Shown piece by piece: positions 41,031 to 51,486 of a stretch of 51,486 nucleotides of DNA. Under the pieces are notes generated by a model. The model saw only the letters and a program-made list of their open reading frames with translations, was not told the origin of the DNA and ran no database searches. The first letter of the stretch is position 1, and each line of letters starts with the position of its first letter. The translations under genes were made by a program, and so were the position numbers. The DNA comes from Gamarada debralockiae (taxonomy: Eukaryota > Ascomycota > Leotiomycetes > Helotiales > Hyphodiscaceae): the NCBI GenBank assembly GCA_002803225.1, contig NXFV01000707.1:1-51486 (forward strand). Direction: 5' to 3'.

Positions 41031-44000
41031 GATTTCTACTTTCTGATACGTGGCCGGTGTTCTCGGGAAGCACTGGCAGGGCGGCACGGCATGCTTGTAA
41101 ATGTGTAAAATAGAGAGATCCTCGGACTTCCTTCAGCAAAATCTCGTTTCACAGCATCAAAGATTACCCTGATGAAGATTCGTGCATACCAATTTTTTTG
41201 GATAGTGAGGGGCAACTGCAAGACGCCTCAGCAGTTCGGCATCTTCCACTCATTGGTGGCGAGCAGGAGTCAATCGACGATTGGGGTCACGGGAAAATAA
41301 TCCGGTGGCGAATCAGCGCTTCAAGCGGGAGTATATCCCAGGCCATAATTAACTACCCCCGGACGTTCTGGCTTTGTGGCCTTGCAATCAAGGGGCTCGC
41401 GATGGTCTGTGTGCCGAATCCCTAGCCCACCGCGCTATTGCTCGAACGCCGTGAAAGCCTATTGGGAAATGCGCAGCGATAGCGTCTTTGTGGATGCGAT
41501 CGTCGTCGACGTTGCACCAAACGCTGCAGTCTGCAGTGGTTCGAAATAAGCAAGTGAGCATGCTTCCCCGCGATTTCCAAGAGTAGCCATTATTCAAACT
41601 TTGATGATGGAGGGGCGTTGAGGTGATGACTGAGGGGGGCGATCAATTCCAAGGGGGAAGTGCATGCGACCTGCTACAGCTGGATCCTTGAGAAATAGGA
41701 GGGTTCAAGTAAAAGTGGTTGTTAGCGAAATCTGGGGTAAGCAAAGTTCTGTCAACCAGCCATTGCACTCTCTATAAATTCGCACTGACATGCGATAGTG
41801 GCGTGGGGTGTGCTAGAGAAATCGGTATCTGGATCGTGGAGAAAACATGGCTTGCAGCACTTTACGTTTGTCATACGTCTCCTCTTTCTCGCATCGTAAT
41901 ATGGAGGAAAGCAGCGGTGAATATGGGGATGTTTCGATAGTTTCGATTATCGAAATGCCATGAAGAACAAGTTTCGTGTGTCTTCCTTTTCGGGCTTGGG
42001 ACATAGAGCGTGGGCCGTACGAAAGCGCTTTGGGATAAGTGTTCTCGGGGTTCCCTCAACAAGTATTTAGGGAGGGTTTGTGAGATGCGGCAGGCCTGTG
42101 TTCTCCATAAGTCCAGAACTTCTCTCATGAGCCAAGATCCGGAGATCATGGGGGTTATTTCGATTCCCATATTGTCTGTATTTATATACTGTAAATCAGA
42201 CAGGGTCACATGCCGAATTATCAGGCACGAATATTTCCGTGATTGAGGGGCAAAAGATGTCCCTTTGAGGGCATTCGGAATCGATGGTTCTGCCCGCGGA
42301 TCCATTATGCTGATTTTTCTTTCACTTAATCGACCTCATGCCCTCAAAGGAAGTTTTATGCAAAGAATCGCTCAAGCCAATGCTATCCTCCCCTCCCTTT
42401 TCTTACTCCGAATTAACCTTCCGGGCTCTTTACTGGTCCTGTGCTGGGCCTAGCGAAATCCCTGCAATTGTGGACCGCCAGCAGCTAGGCCAGTGAAGGC
42501 ACGCTAAAATCCACAACCTGCAGCGACCTTCAAGTGGGCAGCTCCCGATCCCTTCTCCTCAACCTCCTCAGAGTCGACAGACCTCACCTCATTTGAAGTG
42601 AGTCCAAATAATTGAGCCATCGCACAATTCCCTCATACCCCACGAATATAGCCAATAATCAACACGTGGTACGAGTCTGGATATAGTCTCGCGACCATCC
42701 ATCTTCCCCGCATTATCCACCGTTGCGCCTCACAAAGACCACCTTCGAGTCCCTTCCTCGGCGCGAACATCAGAACACACAACCTATCCTCCTCCTCCCC
42801 TCCACAATACGAACCCCGCATAACGAATTCGCCGCGCAGAAATATATTGAGGCTCGAGAGACAGAGAGAGAAACAGTAAGGCCCGCCGCCTTTCCAGCTC
42901 GCTCGACAATGGGCCACGCATAGTCCAGGCGACCTAAGCTTCGCATCCAACTTCCATTCGACGCATCTTCGCCATAAGCGCAGAGGACGCTTGTACAATT
43001 TATCAATCTGTCTGTCTATCTATCCTCTCATTCGGGTTTCATAACGACGCAACAAACACATACTGGGTAAAACGGGCGAATGGATTAGATTGGTTCTGTG
43101 GATTGGAATTCTCATCGAATCGTGTTATACATTTGAGAAAAGCGACTGGGAAGAGAGAGAATATTAGAACGGGTTTACGATTTTTTTCGTACGGCAATTA
43201 CGGTTATTTGAGGTATGCTGCTGTGGGAGGGCTTGGGTTTCCTTTGAGGCTCTGAAGCTTTCTACGGGGAGGCCAACTTTTGAGAATGGAGGCTAACATG
43301 CGCATGTACAGATACCAGACCCTAATTTCCAATTTCGATTCCGAGTCTTCGGGCATAATATATTTACGGTGGTGAGTGGTTTCGGTCTCTTCTAGCTAAA
43401 GAAGTATCTGCGCATTTAGACCCCCAGTCAGGTATTCATTGATGAAGACACAACTCTCCTTAGAGAACTATTGTCATAAAGGCACAACTCATGAGACGAA
43501 AGATTGGATGAAATCTAGTGTTCATTCTTTTTCGTCCAGTATCCCAGCATGGGAAGTGAGGCACGCGAGCTGAAAGCTGGGTGACGCAAAGACTTGGTTG
43601 ACATCCGAAACATCTGATGGTTGCGACCTCTTAATTCTAGTGAAGTAGTTATATGCCTGAAGTTTGGCGTATGATCATAAGAGTTCGAACTTCAACCAAC
43701 GGCTTAGTAAACCCACTGGTCCCTGTCCCGGCCCCCTCTGAACTATCGAAAACATTGCGAGCAGTTTCAGCCCCTTCAAGAAATAACTGCTCTGATTAAA
43801 TTAACATGGTAGAGAGTCATTACACTGATACGCTGCGTTAACTAGACTTTGAAAGAACCATAATCAGATATCCTCCCACGCCATACGACCAATCTACAGA
43901 CTCCTCCTCTGCCTCACGAATCCGAATTGACGCTACTATCGCGGTCACTAGACGTTTCAGGGTAACAAAAATCTCTTCGAAGTTTGGGGTTGTGTTCTGC

Positions 44001-45053
44001 AACTTCCCAGCTTTCTGAAAACAGACTCATTGTCTTGAATCGTTCTAAACTACGTCTGACCTTCCAAGGTCAAGTAGCGCCTGACCTACCGACTCTCCCC
44101 TAGTGTTCTGCATCATACTTAAACCTTCACCCGCTCGAGCTCAACCCCTCCCGCCTCTTTCATACGCGCCATTCCTCCAAGCAACTCTTCAAAAGCACTT
44201 TTGGTCCCAAGTGCTAGCAACAGCTACAACTCCTATCGACCTTCACAATCAACTCTTATCAACGACCATTGTCAGATCTGGGAGTAATCACATCTACGAT
44301 TCTCTAGCTATTCAGTTCCAAGCCGACAGAAGTCCAACCGCTACAGAGTTCGACTTTCGACACTCAAGTCAGGGTTCACGGTCTGGAACCAGAGGCCTGT
44401 CTTCAACACCTCACAACTCCTTACCTTCTGACAATTGTCATCAACCGAAACAACATCGCAGAATTGATCTCAAGGTACGCTCAATCAAATTTTATGCTAT
44501 CTCAACTTTAGCCACACTATCAAGTGTTGGCATCACTTCCTTTATTCACCAAACCTCCATCCACCTCGCACATTCCAACTCCACCCCCTTCGCTATTTAA
44601 CACCTTCTCAACACCCTCTCCAAAATATTTTGCCTTGCCGAAGACTCTTTGCTTCATATTCAGTTTTTAAGCAAAGCAGTTGGACAAGCTCGTACTGTCT
44701 TCAATCTTCCCTTCCCTGCATCTTCCCTCAAGAACTGCCCTTATGGCTTGCTTCGCTTCTCAAACGCAATTACACAGTTCTATCTTCAGGAGCGTCGACA
44801 AGTATTATCGCTGTCGATGAGTCTTTGCGACTGTCGACAGTTCAATAGCTTGCGACTATTCAATACCTTGAGATAGTTCAATAGCTCGCGAGAGCTCTTT
44901 ATCGCTGTCAATATTCCTTTCATTGTCGAGATTCTTGCCCTGTGATATTATCTTTGTTGTTGACAACAACTTTTACTTCATCTTCCAAAGTCCACAGATT
45001 ACACATTAGGCTGACTATCGTTGCACATAGCACTGTCATACCGGACCAAAGTC
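41031..45053. other. 4-kb gene-free region, probable long leader of PSP1 gene
   Basis: No gene is supported. Many short frames exist; the longest, 44103-44600, starts at GTG and has no motif. The last kilobase is pyrimidine-rich and resembles a long 5' UTR, as seen for some fungal regulatory genes. It contains an 18-nt tandem repeat (44838-44891). A long non-coding RNA or 5' introns are possible, but nothing in the sequence proves either. Confidence 0.4.
44838..44891 (+). repeat. 18-nt tandem repeat, 3 copies
   Basis: Three consecutive 18-nt units: CAGTTCAATAGCTTGCGA, CTATTCAATACCTTGAGA and TAGTTCAATAGCTCGCGA. The outer two are nearly identical and the middle one is diverged; TTCAATA is common to all. 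They lie about 165 nt before the PSP1-gene ATG, probably in its transcribed leader. Confidence 0.75.
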
Positions 45054-48020
45054 ATGAGTTCAGGCGGTAATAAGATTGGGCCTGGTGGAGGAAAGGCTGG
45101 CCAATCGAATCCCATACTCCTTGATAAGTTCAATGGTCGACGATCTACACCCGATTCCGAGGCCTTAGCCAGCTCAGATGATGAAGCAGATAGGCTCGAT
45201 CACCACCAACCCGCAGTTCCTCCGCAAAAGCCAACACGAAGAGCCTCATGGCTGAATGACACCACGCAGTCAGGCGCTCAGCCTCGCAAAGGCTCCTTCG
45301 CGTCAAGCTCAATGTCCCCAACAACCTCTCACCCAAGTACGCCATCGGCAGAGTCGGGCAATTGGGCCTCTCACTCACAAGGTGGCACTGGAGTCGGACG
45401 AGGACATACGGGTTCGGGCTCCTTTCCATGGGCAAGCGGAATTTGGAACAGCGAATCGAGAAAGGAACCTCCCTCGAGAATGACTGAGATTCTACCTTCA
45501 CCAACATCTATACACTCCCCTGGCTCAGCTGGAAACGGATACTTCGGTAGCGATTCTATTTCTTCTCAGCGCGATCAACCTTCAAACCCAACTATTCCCT
45601 TCGCAATTCCTCTCCACCCTACTCCGAAGACATATCGATCACAATCATATTCAGTCGGACAACTGGATCCAGACTCACCCGCCGGCTCCTCAACTTCAAC
45701 TGGTCCCACTTCAACGTTCAGCGGAAGAGGCCGAGGACTTCAGCATTCGGGCTTGCAGCATCGACCTTCTCGACCAAGTATGCTTAGTGAGATGTCAAAC
45801 GAAGGTGGCTTGAGCAAGTTGAAGGAGGTCGATGATGATGACGATGAGAGCACGAATGGCTCAACGCAGGGTGTACAACTTCAGTCAAATGAGGCGAAGA
45901 CCATTGAGATTCTGGCGAGAGAGAATGCAATTCTACGTCAGCAACAGTACCAGAACTCCCGAATTCGTCCTCGCTCTTCCACAACCAACGCTTACAGTTT
46001 GGGCAATGGCTACGGCCTTCAAGAGCCAGTTCCGGAAGAAAGCGACTACGCAATCGATGAACTTGACGAGATCAACGAACTTCAAGATATCGCGAACAAA
46101 GGGTTGCTTGGGCGAAGAATGAGCGAGTATGGTGCAGGTCAAAGAGTATCACCCTATGTCTCACTTGAGAACAGGAAACTTGAGAACGTCAAGAAGGCTT
46201 ACTGGCAGAGTTCGCTTGGCTTTGGTGGTTTAACAGACATTCCACAGAGCAGACGCCACTCTTTCGCCGATGTCCCCGCACGCCAAGGCTCTGTGAGCTC
46301 TGTTGGAGATCCGCTTTCAACCCATGAAAGTAATCTTCAGGAGAACCTGTCGCCGAAGGATTATACCAATCGCTACCCGGAAGGTTCCGGTTTCGAGCAT
46401 GGTGAGCTCACCCATCTATTTGATGAATACCCCTCGCTGTCGTTTTATCCTAGTGCGACCTCTATTCCTGCTTCTTCATTCTACTCTAGTTCTTCAACAT
46501 CTCCTCCTCATCCATCTTACACCCCTACTCCTTCGTATCCTCTCCTGCCGACTTATCCTACTCCTTCATCCTACCCTAATCCCTACTTCTTCTCTTCTTC
46601 TGCGCCTTTCTTCGATCAGATTGGCAGTCATGATTTCTATTCGATTTCTCAATACAAAGAAACTTATTCACACGACCAAATTGCAGCAGCATCATACTTC
46701 GGCGGACCTTCAAGTCTCGCCCGAAACGTCGACCCATACTCCGCCTATTCCTCAGCCTATCCATCCTACGGCGTGCCCAGCCAATATGGGGGAGGTAGAG
46801 CTGCGTCACCTCACCGCAATATGTACGGTGTTCCTCAGCCACGCCATAATCAGCTGCTCTACATCGTGCTTTTCAAATGCTCGAGAGCCGATGTCTTCTA
46901 TGTTCAAGAAGGCACTGGACTTTCTGTCAAGCCTGGAGATCTCGTGATCGTTGAGGCTGATAGAGGCACGGATCTTGGGACTGTCGCTCGGGACAACGTG
47001 GATTGGGCGACTGCGAAGGAGCTGAAGGAGCATTACGCCGAGGAGCATTACAAGTGGTTGATGATGTACAGTCAGGGTGCCGCAGGAAATTCTGATGGAA
47101 CTGGTGCAGGCTTGATGGCAGCTTCAAATGGTCTTCAAGGCAGTGCGGTTGGCGGAATGGGACCTCCAAGTCAGCATGGCATGCAAGAGCCAAATCCTGG
47201 AGAGATCAAGCCAAAGATCATCAAGCGACTTGCACAGAACCACGAAATTCAGGCTCTACGGGATAAGGAAGGAAATGAAGCAAAGGCAAAGAGAGTCTGC
47301 ATGCAGAAAGTCAAGGAACACGGTCTGCACATGGAGATTCTCGATGCAGAGTTCCAAATGTGAGTTTGACTGTTTAGCGCTACTAAGGATTTGTGCTAAC
47401 AGATGAGCAGGGACTGGAAGAAACTTACGTTCTACTACTTCGCCGACGCCTACATCAACTTCAACTCTCTTGTCACAGATCTCTTCAAAGTCTATAAGAC
47501 CCGCATCTGGATGTCTGCTATCAACCCTGCTTCTTTCGCCAGCCCTTCTCTCGGTCTTCAAGCACCCAGCGGTATTGGCCCTGGTGCAGTGGGAGTCAGC
47601 AGACCCACGCAGAGTGAACGACGCCCTCCACCCGAGCAACCTTCTTACGGTATTCCTCCTGCCGGTCGCGGCGCCTATCAAGGTGTCTTCGCCCAGCCTT
47701 TCACCTCGGCCCTTGATCGACAACCAATGCCACCAACTGCCTTCCAACCCTCCGGATACACCTACGGCTATTCTCCCTTCGCCGCCGCTCCTCGAAATGT
47801 CGCTGTCTCTCCAAGCGGCTACGTTCCTAGTATGATTGACCCATTCTCTGGATTCACCCCCACAGCCGACTATCAAACCTTGCCTGCACGATTCCCTTCG
47901 CCTCACGGATCTACGCCAAATCATGATGGCAGTGACTATGGACGTCAGTCGAGCGGCATCGGAACTCCCAATGCGGATTGGATTTCCAGCTTCCAGGGTC
48001 TTTCAATGAATACTCGTTAG
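45054..48020 (+). CDS. PSP1 C-terminal domain protein
   Basis: Exons 45054-47359 and 47411-48020 give 971 residues. The first ~590 residues are disordered and rich in Ser, Pro, Tyr and Gly (DDEADRLDHHQ, runs of SSSST and PSYP), with one helical stretch at about 290-310 (EAKTIEILARENAILRQQQ). The PSP1 domain (about 600-800) includes LLYIVLFKCSRADVFYVQEG, GDLVIVEADRGTDLGTV, IIKRLAQNHEIQALRDKE and, across the splice, FQMDWKKLTFYYFADAYINF. The C-terminus is Pro/Gly/Tyr-rich. Yeast Psp1 is linked to suppression of polymerase mutations and to RNA-granule biology, and related bacterial YaaT proteins act in signalling; the molecular activity is not settled. The low-complexity flanks fit a condensate-forming protein (inference). 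The ATG at 45054 is preferred over a non-ATG start at 45021. Confidence 0.88.
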
Positions 48021-49501
48021 CTCGTTCTCATCGATTGGCAGACTTGTACCAAACCCCCTCCTTGTCGACCGATTGATACTCACACTCGATACTCTCTCGA
48101 AGATCTGAAACCACAATCCCTTTTCGATTTATACGATACTGACCTACATTCGACAACTTCGAGATCCTCCGCTAGACATCAACTCAGATGAGGGAGAAGA
48201 CATCGCATATTCGAATCTGTCCAGCCTTCCTTTCTTGTTAATTATTCGATAACGGCTTCTATATACACGTCGGCATGTTACCAAAAGCGAGCTTCCTCAC
48301 GATAAGACAACCTCAACTATACGCCTAGAACTTTCTGAAGGTCGATCTCCTTGTCTGTCTCTTCCACAGGGCTGTTTCTGCTACTAGAGAGATGTCTCCG
48401 CTATTTTGTTGCAACAGATTCAGATGGGCAACCAACCTCGACCAGACAGACATTCCACTTCGGCCAGGCAGATACTCGGAGCTCCGATACATTTACATTT
48501 CTTTTCGGTCACTAATTTCATTTTCCAAGATTTTCATTTTCGTTTCAAGGGAGGATATCCAGCGTTTCTACCGAATTACGATTCATGAATTGCACAGCAA
48601 AGGGAATGGGACGCACAAACGAACACACTGATAGATAGATTTGCTTTTCTTTTCCTTTGCTTTGTGTGTTGAACGAACTGCACATATCACAAGGTGTCTG
48701 GGGAGGGCTTTGGGTGGAATTTTAAAAGATCAGATTGGGTACGCCAGATGGATAATGATTTCGTTACTTTTCGCAGCTATCGTAGGCCTTGTTTTCTAAA
48801 ATGCATACGGGAGATAATGCTCTTTTCTTTTCAGAGATTCGGATGCCGATGCTGATGCTTTATGGGGCTGTGTAAAGGGGAAAGGAAAGCTTTATACCTG
48901 GTAGTTCGGAATTTAAAGATTTGAAAATACTTTCTTGTTTGGGTGACGAGACTTGCAATTGCTCAAACCTATTCTGACTTCCATGTCGTGATCTAACAAG
49001 TAGCAGAAGCTAGACTTTTTCAATTTTCAAAGCCATTGTCACTTCAAGCTCTGGTCTCTCTTGACTGGTTCGTTGGATCTTCGGATAAAGACATTTTCCA
49101 ATCGACAAGAAGAAATCTCCTCGATACCGATATCACGAATTGACATAAACGATACTATGTGAACAGTAATGAGATGCAGTCTATGTACGTCCTAGATAAA
49201 ACTTTTCGAAATCAAGACTATAGGAACACAGAAATAATGTACTACAGTACTATGTAACTGACCCTGTTCATGGCGCAACTCTCACCGCACATGAAAGAGA
49301 AGCAGCTATCCGAAAGAATGGAGCATGAAAATCAGCGAGGGAATTTGCTATCTTATATGAAATTTGGTATGTAGTATGGCAATTCACTCGAGTAATTGAG
49401 TTGGGTGCTTTTGCGGATTTGCTGGAGATGAAGTGTAGCTCGAGTCCAGTCACTTGCTCCAACTTTCTTCCAACCTCAACACCACTCACCGAAACCTCAC
49501 G
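48021..49501. other. 3' flank of PSP1 gene and intergenic region
   Basis: No gene is supported. The frame at 48392-48631 lacks motifs. The first several hundred bases are likely the PSP1-gene 3' UTR; the last ~150 bases are the promoter of the following gene. Confidence 0.45.
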
Positions 49502-50534
49502 ATGGTGCGAACAACCACCAAGCGCAAGTCTGAGAGTGAGTACTGCCTTAAAGTTACCCACTTCATCAATTTCAACTAAATCCCCATCCAAACCTGCAAG
49601 AACTGACGCGTCACAGGTTCGCTCCCACCCGCCAAGCAGCGCAGAACCGAGCACTCCCTTTCCCCATCTCCCGAGCGTGAAAACCATTCTAGTAATGGTG
49701 TCTTCATACAAGGCGCTCCTGTCGCTGCAAAGCACGTCAAAAAAAGTGCGCGAAAGTCGGAGCCTCCCCCAAAGACGAGGGTTGAAGAGGAGAACGACGA
49801 GGAAGTTGGGCGGACGGAAAGCCAGACGTTCCTTGCGTTGGTGGAGTTCGAGAGCAAGAAGAAGCGAAAAGTGAATAAGGAGGATAAGGGGTACATGGAG
49901 AAGTTCGAGAAGGCGGTTAATGGTCAGGAGGGAAAGTTGAAGTTGTTGTTGGCCGAGGGGGAGAAGACTTCGTAAGTTCTTTTTGCTGGCTATCTCCATT
50001 ATTATGAGGATTTATGGAGGGCTAATAAGAGTTCTGGACAGAACCAAGCGCGATGCTCAGTTCCTCGAGACTTTCAAGGTTGCGTATGGTGCGTCGCGAA
50101 GCTTAGTTTCTGTCCCCCAGCCCGGCCAAGTCAACGGCGCATTCTCCGCTTCCAGCCAAGTTTTCACAGCCATGCACAAGAAGACCAAGGAGATCACCAC
50201 CACCGCTTTCGCACTTGTAGCCAAGTTCGAAGAAGTAGCTCAACGCATCGAGAAGCTCGATACGGCGGCACTGATCGAGAATGAACGGGGCGAGCAGGAC
50301 GAGTTGTTTGCGAGTCTGCTGATGGGGGGCAAGAGGATTGGTACGGAGAGATATAGACGTATGCTTACGGCCAGTAAGGAGCAGGCTCTTGAGGAAGACG
50401 ACCAGGTCACTACGGACTTGTTCTTTGACGAAAAATATAATGTCGAGGGTGTTTGGGGCAAGGTTGCGAAGAAGCAGGAGAAGGCTTTGAAGAAGTTGGT
50501 TAAGACTATCGACGTAGAGGTGGAGGTTGCTTGA
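49502..50534 (+). CDS. hypothetical nuclear-type coiled protein
   Basis: Exons 49502-49535, 49617-49971 and 50042-50534 give 293 residues. The first exon encodes only MVRTTTKRKSE. The N-terminal ~85 residues are Ser/Lys/Arg-rich with nuclear-signal-like clusters (TKRKSE, AKQRR, KHVKKSARK), and ESKKKRKV follows at about residue 95. The rest is predicted helical: EDKGYMEKFEKAVNG, KRDAQFLETFKVAYG, a long amphipathic stretch FTAMHKKTKEITTTAFALVAKFEEVAQRIEKLD (two adjoining parts), and a C-terminal KKQEKALKKLVKTIDVEVEV. No known domain is recognised. A nuclear, possibly chromatin- or kinetochore-associated role would be a guess from composition only. Confidence 0.75.
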
Positions 50535-51320
50535 TTGTGGGTTGGACGTTCGATGAAGTATTGCCACACTCTGATGATACTATTGCTACAGCGGAGAAAG
50601 TTGCTTGATCTATTGATCGATGAGAGGAATATCCGGAGAATTGCTACACTTTTACAACACTCATATCTTGCTAGACGGGTTTGAGATACATTTGTTACAA
50701 ATTTCAATGGAAAAATTGTATGACGAACCAGACTCACTATCAATGCCCTTGTTGTACTTGGTGCTAGAATATTCCGTTACAAGGCTGGCACGACTACAGA
50801 ACTACAGGAACAGATTCAAAGGCGTCGAGGTCATCCGCTAAATTTCAGTGAATCCATCGAAGCCGCTGAGGTGCATCATCTGCGAAACCGATGGGTTGCA
50901 GGCTGGAGGTGAATGAATGGAGGCGCTTTGACCGTCATTACATGGCAATATTAAGATTCACAGCAGGCAGTGCAAAGATCTGCGTCATATTGTATGATGC
51001 CCTTCCTCGTCGATGATCAGGGTAGAGTTTGACTAGCATGAGTGCAGCGCGCCAAGGCGCGCTAGTGCGATTTTTCTCTGTTATCATGTGAGCGTGTGAC
51101 ACGTGACTGAAAACGGCCGTATGAAATATTATCCGTAACCACAATAGGAACCTAACCGAAGTGAATTGAACGCAATTGTATTGTTGTTCACAGGTAAGTC
51201 TACATAAGTAAGGTTTAGTTTTCCTTCCTTCTTTTTTTTCTTTTCCTTATACAACTAACAATCAATAATGTATGTCAACGCCTAGGGACTGCAACTGTAC
51301 TTGTCACTAATCGTAAATAG
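50535..51320. other. intergenic region with GC-rich palindrome and leader intron
   Basis: No gene is supported before 51321. An 8-bp-arm palindrome (AGCGCGCC AA GGCGCGCT) lies at 51046-51063 and an ACACGTGAC motif near 51099. A probable 51-bp 5'-UTR intron runs from 51270 (GTATGT) to 51320 (AAATAG), with CACTAAT as branch point. Confidence 0.5.
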
Positions 51321-51486
51321 ATGAGTGACCCTTACAGACTCCAAACCATAGCTAATTTGGCCCAAAACGCTCTCGCGGCTTTTGCTGTAAGATATTTGTC
51401 TTCTTTACCTTTACCTTTGGACTAAGCAGATACTAATGGACTGGGACTATAGGCTGCCCCTGCCCCTGCCGCCGCTGCCGCCGCTG
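51321..51486 (+). CDS. 5' end of an Ala/Pro-rich small protein gene, cut by window end
   Basis: Exon 51321-51386 encodes MSDPYRLQTIANLAQNALAA and FA. A 66-bp intron (51387-51452, GTAAGA to CTATAG, branch point TACTAAT) follows, and the next exon begins AAPAPAAAA with GCC/GCT repeats and continues past the end of the window. The start is supported by the good downstream donor and by an apparent leader intron ending directly before the ATG. The Ala-rich region is low complexity. The family cannot be recognised from 34 codons. Confidence 0.6.

Noticed and set aside
44103..44600. 165-codon frame in the PSP1-gene leader
   Set aside because: GTG start, pyrimidine-rich composition and no recognisable domain; more likely leader sequence.
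47256..47924. 222-codon minus-strand frame
   Set aside because: Antisense to the PSP1-domain gene; Gly/Arg-rich shadow of its Pro/Ser-rich sequence.

Overview
The window is nuclear DNA of a filamentous ascomycete. Its genes carry short introns (about 46-120 bp, GTANGT-type donors, CTNA-type branch points), and the gene set is fungal: Sec31, Sde2, Cox12, a PSP1-domain protein, a RasGEF with a GTPase-like N-terminus and a D-arabinitol-type dehydrogenase. Protein style suggests Leotiomycetes (Helotiales-like), but that placement is an inference. There are no rRNA genes, no CRISPR array and no prokaryotic operon structure. Exon boundaries were worked out by hand from GT/AG sites, reading-frame phase and recalled family patterns, not from transcripts.

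Positions 1 to about 13.5 kb are gene-poor and look accessory. They hold an intron-containing tRNA-Asp facing a degenerate tRNA-like fragment, a frameshifted multi-pass membrane protein pseudogene, and a secreted FAD flavoprotein whose C-terminus is cut off by a 192-bp hAT-type MITE with target-site duplication. A compact sterol-methyltransferase-like gene, a pair of distantly related hypothetical genes in opposite orientation (one apparently decayed), a small secreted protein built from two duplicated exon-intron-exon units, and a tRNA-Cys follow.

From 14 to 28 kb the sequence is dense and housekeeping: an eight-exon polyol dehydrogenase, 40S ribosomal protein eS10, Sde2, an M20 amidohydrolase, Cox12, an MLRQ/NDUFA4-like small membrane protein, an RRM protein and Sec31. 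Several neighbours are head-to-head pairs sharing 230-340 bp: eS10/Sde2, Cox12/MLRQ-like, RRM/Sec31, and further on HIT-finger/Nfu1.

From 28 to 51.5 kb housekeeping genes alternate with long non-coding stretches: a RasGEF, a hypothetical protein, a HIT zinc-finger protein, mitochondrial Nfu1, a PSP1-domain protein behind a roughly 4-kb gene-free leader region, a nuclear-type coiled protein, and the first exons of a gene that runs off the end.

The most interesting signals concern gene architecture rather than a new pathway: a start codon split by an intron (eS10), a GC-AG intron (RRM gene), two 16-nt microexons, an unresolved ATGA frame junction inside the RasGEF, a MITE truncating an oxidoreductase, and a tandem-duplicated secreted protein whose introns were duplicated too.
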